A stretch of 64,000 bases of DNA, taken from the NCBI GenBank assembly GCA_026874595.1, contig CM049311.1:42349676-42413675 (forward strand), in the 5' to 3' direction. Under the pieces are notes generated by a model, which had not been told where the DNA came from, ran no database searches, and saw nothing but the letters and a program-made list of their open reading frames with translations. Positions 60,170 to 64,000 of the stretch are shown here, one piece after another (position 1 is the stretch's first letter; every line of letters begins with the position of its first letter). The DNA comes from Sipunculus nudus. Lineage: Eukaryota; Annelida; Sipuncula; Golfingiida; Sipunculidae. The translations under genes and the position numbers were made by a program.

Positions 60170-60929
60170 GTCTACCTTTGACCTTATGAACTCAACATCA
60201 ATAGGCTTCTTCCCCTATTGGTAGGTAAGCCATATATGACAGATGGAAAGTATAGATTGAAAAGTTTGCCTGAAAATGACTCCACGCAAGAAGATGGTGC
60301 TGTGAACTTGACCTTTGACCTCAAAATCAACAGGTCTTTTCCCCTGTTGGCAGAGAAGCGATATCAGTGCTGAAAGGTTTGGAATGAAAAGTCTAGCTTA
60401 AAATGTGTCCACAACCTTTTTAAAGAAGTGGATCCTGTGACCCTGACCTTTGACCTTGTGACCTCAACATCTATAGGATTCTTCTCCCACTTAGTAGGTG
60501 AACTATATGTGAAAGATCAAAGGATGAAAGGTTTGGCTTAAAATGCATCCACAGGCTTTTCAAAGAAGTTGGTTCTGTGACCTTGACCTTGTGACCTCAA
60601 AATAATTATGGTTCTTCCCCTGTTGGTAGGTGAGCTGTATGTGAAAGATGGAAGGTTTGGGATGAAAATTTTGGCTAAAAGAATTATTTCTGTGGGGTGC
60701 AAACACACCCCATAACTTCAAAAATATAGGTCGCAGTGACCTAATTTCAGGTTTGCAAGGAGATCTTTTTAGAACCTCTAAGACTGCATAGGATTCATGG
60801 CCCTAGCCCCTACGGTAACGATTTGTGCCCTGCTAACGGACGGACGGCCGGCCGGACGGACAGACGGAAGGACGACGGACAAAGACCCATCGCTATAGCC
60901 CAGCATGACTGAAAGTCAGCTGAGCTAAA
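60170..60929 (-). mobile_element. AD-type 5' end joined to DR1-type cores
   Basis: The right end is a standard AD 5' end in reverse (GGACGG repeats 60838-60880, CGCTATAGCCCAGCATGACT, gaAAGTCAGCTGAGCTAAA). Its interior, 60170-60670, is made of divergent C'-type cores with DR1 motifs at 60309-60321 and 60444-60456, plus TTGGTAGGTGAGCTGTATGT-like segments. So an AD end is attached to cores otherwise found in C'. Confidence 0.6.
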
Positions 60930-61547
60930 AATGAATAAATACTCATTAAATAAAATTTATATAATAAAACTGCCAAAATGGTGTATACTTGCAACATCAG
61001 ACTTACGCAGGATTAATGTTAGGTATCATATTGTCACATTAAATTATTTGAAACTTTTGGGAAAATTGTTATCATATTTCATTTTTGGCCACATATTGTA
61101 AATGGTTTCAGTTAATTGTAAATTTTTTTTCTTTAAGAAAGGGTAACATTTTTAACCAATTTCTTATTTTCCTTTGTCATTTGATTATTAACCATGTGTC
61201 ACATGTAATAGTATATTACTTCTTGTGCCTGTTTCAGTCATTTAGTTTAGATAATTTATTGAGATATGTTGTCACCTTTGTTGTATCAAGCTTCTCTAAA
61301 AGATTAAGTGCATGTTGAAACTTCTACACACTTATTTATAGACTACCTTGGATTCTGGACTTACTTTCAATAAATATATATAATTTGTAAATACTATGAT
61401 GCCATATTAGAGTTTTTGATAGGATTATGCATATTTACAATTAACATATACATAAAAGAAAGTTTGGTTGTAAAAAATTAAATTTAATGCCAAAAATTTA
61501 AGTTCTCTAATATGTATAGTAAATCCTGAGTTACAAGAATGTAAAAC
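60930..61547. other. AT-rich interval without recognisable gene
   Basis: A 77-codon frame at 61085-61318 is hydrophobic, low-complexity and has no recognisable domain. Confidence 0.4.
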
Positions 61548-61990
61548 AAAGAACCTGTGGGTCACGGCACGGATTCTATGACCTTGGCTTTTGGCCTCAT
61601 GACCCCTAAATCAAAAGGGTTCTTACTTTAGTGATGGGCCATATAATAGTCAAGTTTGAACCATTATTTCAATCCTTTGATCTCATGACCCCAAAATCAA
61701 TCAAGTTGATTTTCTATTTGCACGTCACCTATATTTGCTCGATGGAAGGTTTGGGGTGAAATGTTTTGCTTAAAATGCACACAAAATCATTATAAATAAG
61801 TGGGCCCTCTGTGTTTAACCTTTGACCTCGTGACCCAAAAATCAACCAGAGTTCTTGCTATAGAGGTGGTCCATATATTACTAAGTTTGAAATTGACATG
61901 TCAAAACTTGAGTTATCATCACGAAACAAATTTAAACGGACATACAGAAAAACGAACAGATGGACAGACGGACGGATGAACAAGGTGATT
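61548..61990 (-). mobile_element. Degenerate AD-like 3' end with DR1-type cores
   Basis: Starts CAAAGAACCTGTGGGTCACG, a decayed AD 3' end in reverse, followed by about three divergent C'-type cores (CTTTGACCTCGTGACCC and similar) and a GGACAGACGGACGG tract at 61960-61975. Confidence 0.4.
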
Positions 61991-62520
61991 ACTAAAGGGC
62001 ATCCACTTGTTCTATTGGGTCCCAAATAACACATGGTTTCATGACACTGAATAAAATCACATTTGCAAATCTGATAAATTCAATATAATGTGGTAGTCTC
62101 AAAATAAAAATCATTAAAAAAAAGAAAAAAATACAGGAGGCGCCACCGGTCTTCAGGAACTCAAGAAACCAGTCATAATCAATAAACACACGAGGTTTTG
62201 GGACACTAGATGAAACCACAGTTGAGAAAAAAGTCATAATTGCTGTCATTTAACGTTCTCAAAAACAGTAAAAAAATCGTAAAAATTAGAAAAAAAGTGG
62301 TGCCACCAGTTTTCGGGAACTGACAGACCTTGTCAAGGTCATCTTCAAGGCAAGATTCAGGGCAATTCATGTATTAGTTATCAAGGTTTCGAATCACATT
62401 TTCGATTATTCAGAGGGGGGGGGGGGGCGTATTTACCAGCCCCATAGCTCGGAGTGACCTAATTTCAGGTTCCAATGCGACTTTTTATTGACTTCCCTGG
62501 ATCTAGCTGACCACTTTAAT
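61991..62520 (-). repeat. Degenerate A-core fragments
   Basis: GGAGGCGCCACCGG at about 62137 and GTGGTGCCACCAG at about 62298 with neighbouring GGAACTGA/CCCATAGCTCGGAG segments match AD cores on the minus strand. Includes a poly-G tract (62416-62428). No element ends are seen. Confidence 0.5.
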
Positions 62521-63005
62521 GAGAGCTGAGTAGCAATGAATCACATCCTTAAGTATTTTCTGTTATTTTTGTAAAATGCTCAGTGAAAATTATGATTTGT
62601 TAAATAATAATTTTTTTACAATTTATATTTTATTAATTAATTCATACCCCTTTCAACCACTAACTGTAAATTACATAAAATTATTTAAACAGTTTTTAAA
62701 CACATTTCCCCAAATTTTTCTTTTTACATTGGTCCGGTTTTTTTATCACTTAAAACTACTTACTCTTATTTTTACAAATGGTATCTTAAGATTGTTTTAC
62801 AAATATATTTATAAAAGTATCTATATATACAATATAACTCCCGCGTACAGCCAAACTTAAATGCAACAATATCCTATATCAAGGCCAGATTTCCCGGCCC
62901 CATTTGATTCCTAACCCTGCATGCTCACTGCTGTATTATAAGGCCTCTCCCTTTTTCCCTTTTTTTATTACATTTTTTAGTCCCAGTGGTGGCTTGTATA
63001 AAGGA

Positions 63006-63007
<2 letters not shown>

Positions 63008-63100
<93 letters not shown>

Positions 63101-63105
63101 ATATA
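63008..63105. repeat. Long TA microsatellite ending in TG
   Basis: About 40 TA units with one interruption, then TGTGTGTGTG. Confidence 0.92.
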
Positions 63106-63825
63106 ATAATTCAACCTGAAATATAAATTAAGGAAAAAATTGCTACATGTTAAATTGGATTTTTAAATAAGGACCATATCGTTTAAAATTTGTCGTTCAC
63201 AAGTGACTGCACCGTAATGTAATAAATGCAGTACGTTCAGTACATCAAAATTAGTTTTACCTAATACTTTATTTATTCATTTTATTTTAATATTCAATTT
63301 TGCCATTTTTTTTTTTACTCAACTTCAATGTTATTTAGAAATAGGCCTATGTGAATGTGATTACAATGCTATGTTCGTGTGCGTCATTAATGTCATTATA
63401 AAGTAGATAATGAAGACGAAATAAGAGGGGAGGGCAACATGCTATTTGTCAGGATATAGTAAGGCTTCAGTGAATATGGGCATATGATGACAGCCTAAGC
63501 ACTGTAATGGCTCAAGTTTATAAATGAAGTGAGGAAGAAAGGGAGAGGGAGGAGGTGGGGTAATATGGTCTGTGTATAGGGCATGTTAATCTAAGGAATG
63601 CAGCAGGTTCAGTCTAGGTCAGACAATTATGGCTTTGGCTTCCTTGCTTGTCGAGTTCGAGTTCCTGACATGCAGCTCCTCAGGATCCAGTCACACTGAT
63701 ATATGTCACACTATTAAGATCAACTACTTGTACAGAAAACTTAGTATATAAGCTCACACACAGACACACACGCACATTTGAACACATATATACACAAATA
63801 CCGGTTATTAAAAATCACTTACACA

Positions 63826-63827
<2 letters not shown>

Positions 63828-63865
<38 letters not shown>
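63828..63865. repeat. TA microsatellite
   Basis: Uninterrupted TA dinucleotides. Confidence 0.9.
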
Positions 63866-63869
<4 letters not shown>

Positions 63870-64000
63870 ATATAAACATATGGATTTATTAAATTAACCT
63901 TATAACTACATTCCAGACCATCTTTTTTGTAGATACAGTAGGTCAAGATACTATTGAATCTGACTGGCTAGCTGGCCAGGAAACCTCCCTGTTTACTTTT

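Larger units (their letters stand above)
62521..64000. other. AT-rich interval with TA microsatellites, no gene
   Basis: No supported gene. Short ORFs at 62576-62860 and 62904-63119 are low-complexity or read through the TA repeat. Confidence 0.5.

Noticed and set aside
63630-63680. tRNA-like B-box (GAGTTCGAGTTCC) suggesting a SINE
   Set aside because: No A-box at the right distance and no repeated copy in the window.

Overview
This 64 kb window looks like non-coding, AT-rich genomic DNA from a marine invertebrate, most likely a mollusc. That assignment is an inference from eukaryotic transposon types (piggyBac, Ty3-type LTR element) and from many elements with ACGG/GTCC microsatellites and tandem cores, which resemble the 'pearl'/HINE (non-autonomous Helentron) elements known in bivalves. 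I could not support any intact host protein-coding gene, tRNA or rRNA. The only convincing coding sequences are a nearly intact piggyBac transposase with a one-base frameshift (37.7-39.6 kb) and a decayed Ty3-type reverse transcriptase/RNase H fragment (43.0-44.1 kb).

Most of the window is covered by a nested mosaic of elements that I group into families by their ends. Family AD starts TTTAGCTCAGCTGAC inside a 5' hairpin and ends GTCAGCTGAGC + hairpin GACCCATGGGTC + CTTG. Family B starts TTTAGCGAACCTGTG and ends CACAGGTTCGC + hairpin + CTTG. Families C and C' start GTATCC inside a 5' hairpin followed by a CCG repeat, and end GGATAC + hairpin + CTAG. All have a subterminal inverted repeat, a 3' hairpin 4-11 nt before the terminus, tandem cores in the middle, and T residues on both flanks. 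Three places in the window carry both a filled site and a matching uninterrupted copy, and all three indicate insertion between T residues. This is the architecture described for Helentrons and their non-autonomous derivatives; no Rep/helicase gene is present, so these would be mobilised in trans.

Layout: 0-2.3 kb AD copy; 3.1-4.4 B copy; 4.4-4.7 MITE; 4.7-8.9 AD copy with a solo-LTR-like insertion in its 5' hairpin; 8.9-12.1 complete B copy with a nested C copy; 12.1-15.2 single-copy-looking DNA; 15.7-20.4 AD (minus); 20.9-21.5 tandem repeat; 21.7-24 B; 24-26.3 single-copy-looking; 26.4-29.8 AD with nested C, with its empty site at 15.29 kb; 29.9-34 AT-rich DNA with a CTGCAG-rich cluster; 34-37.4 AD and B fragments; 37.4-39.8 complete piggyBac inserted at TTAA in a small MITE; 40.7-41.5 a fifth hairpin/ACGG family (E); 42.3-44.1 Ty3 LTR and pol remnant running into a 180-bp satellite (44.1-45.7); 46.5 a 206-bp minimal AD element; 46.7-50.3 a possible GGTTCC-rich DNA transposon; 50.5-56.9 a C' element inserted into another C' element, carrying about 16 perfect nuclear-receptor DR1 motifs in a 289/290-bp tandem array; 56.9-62.5 further AD elements and fragments; 62.5-64 AT-rich DNA with TA microsatellites.

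Two sequence motifs cut across families. The 12-bp palindrome GGTGGCGCCACC occurs about 20 times exactly, in the cores of AD, B, C, C' and E. The DR1-bearing cores appear both in C' and next to AD-type ends. The families therefore seem to share or exchange cores while keeping family-specific ends.
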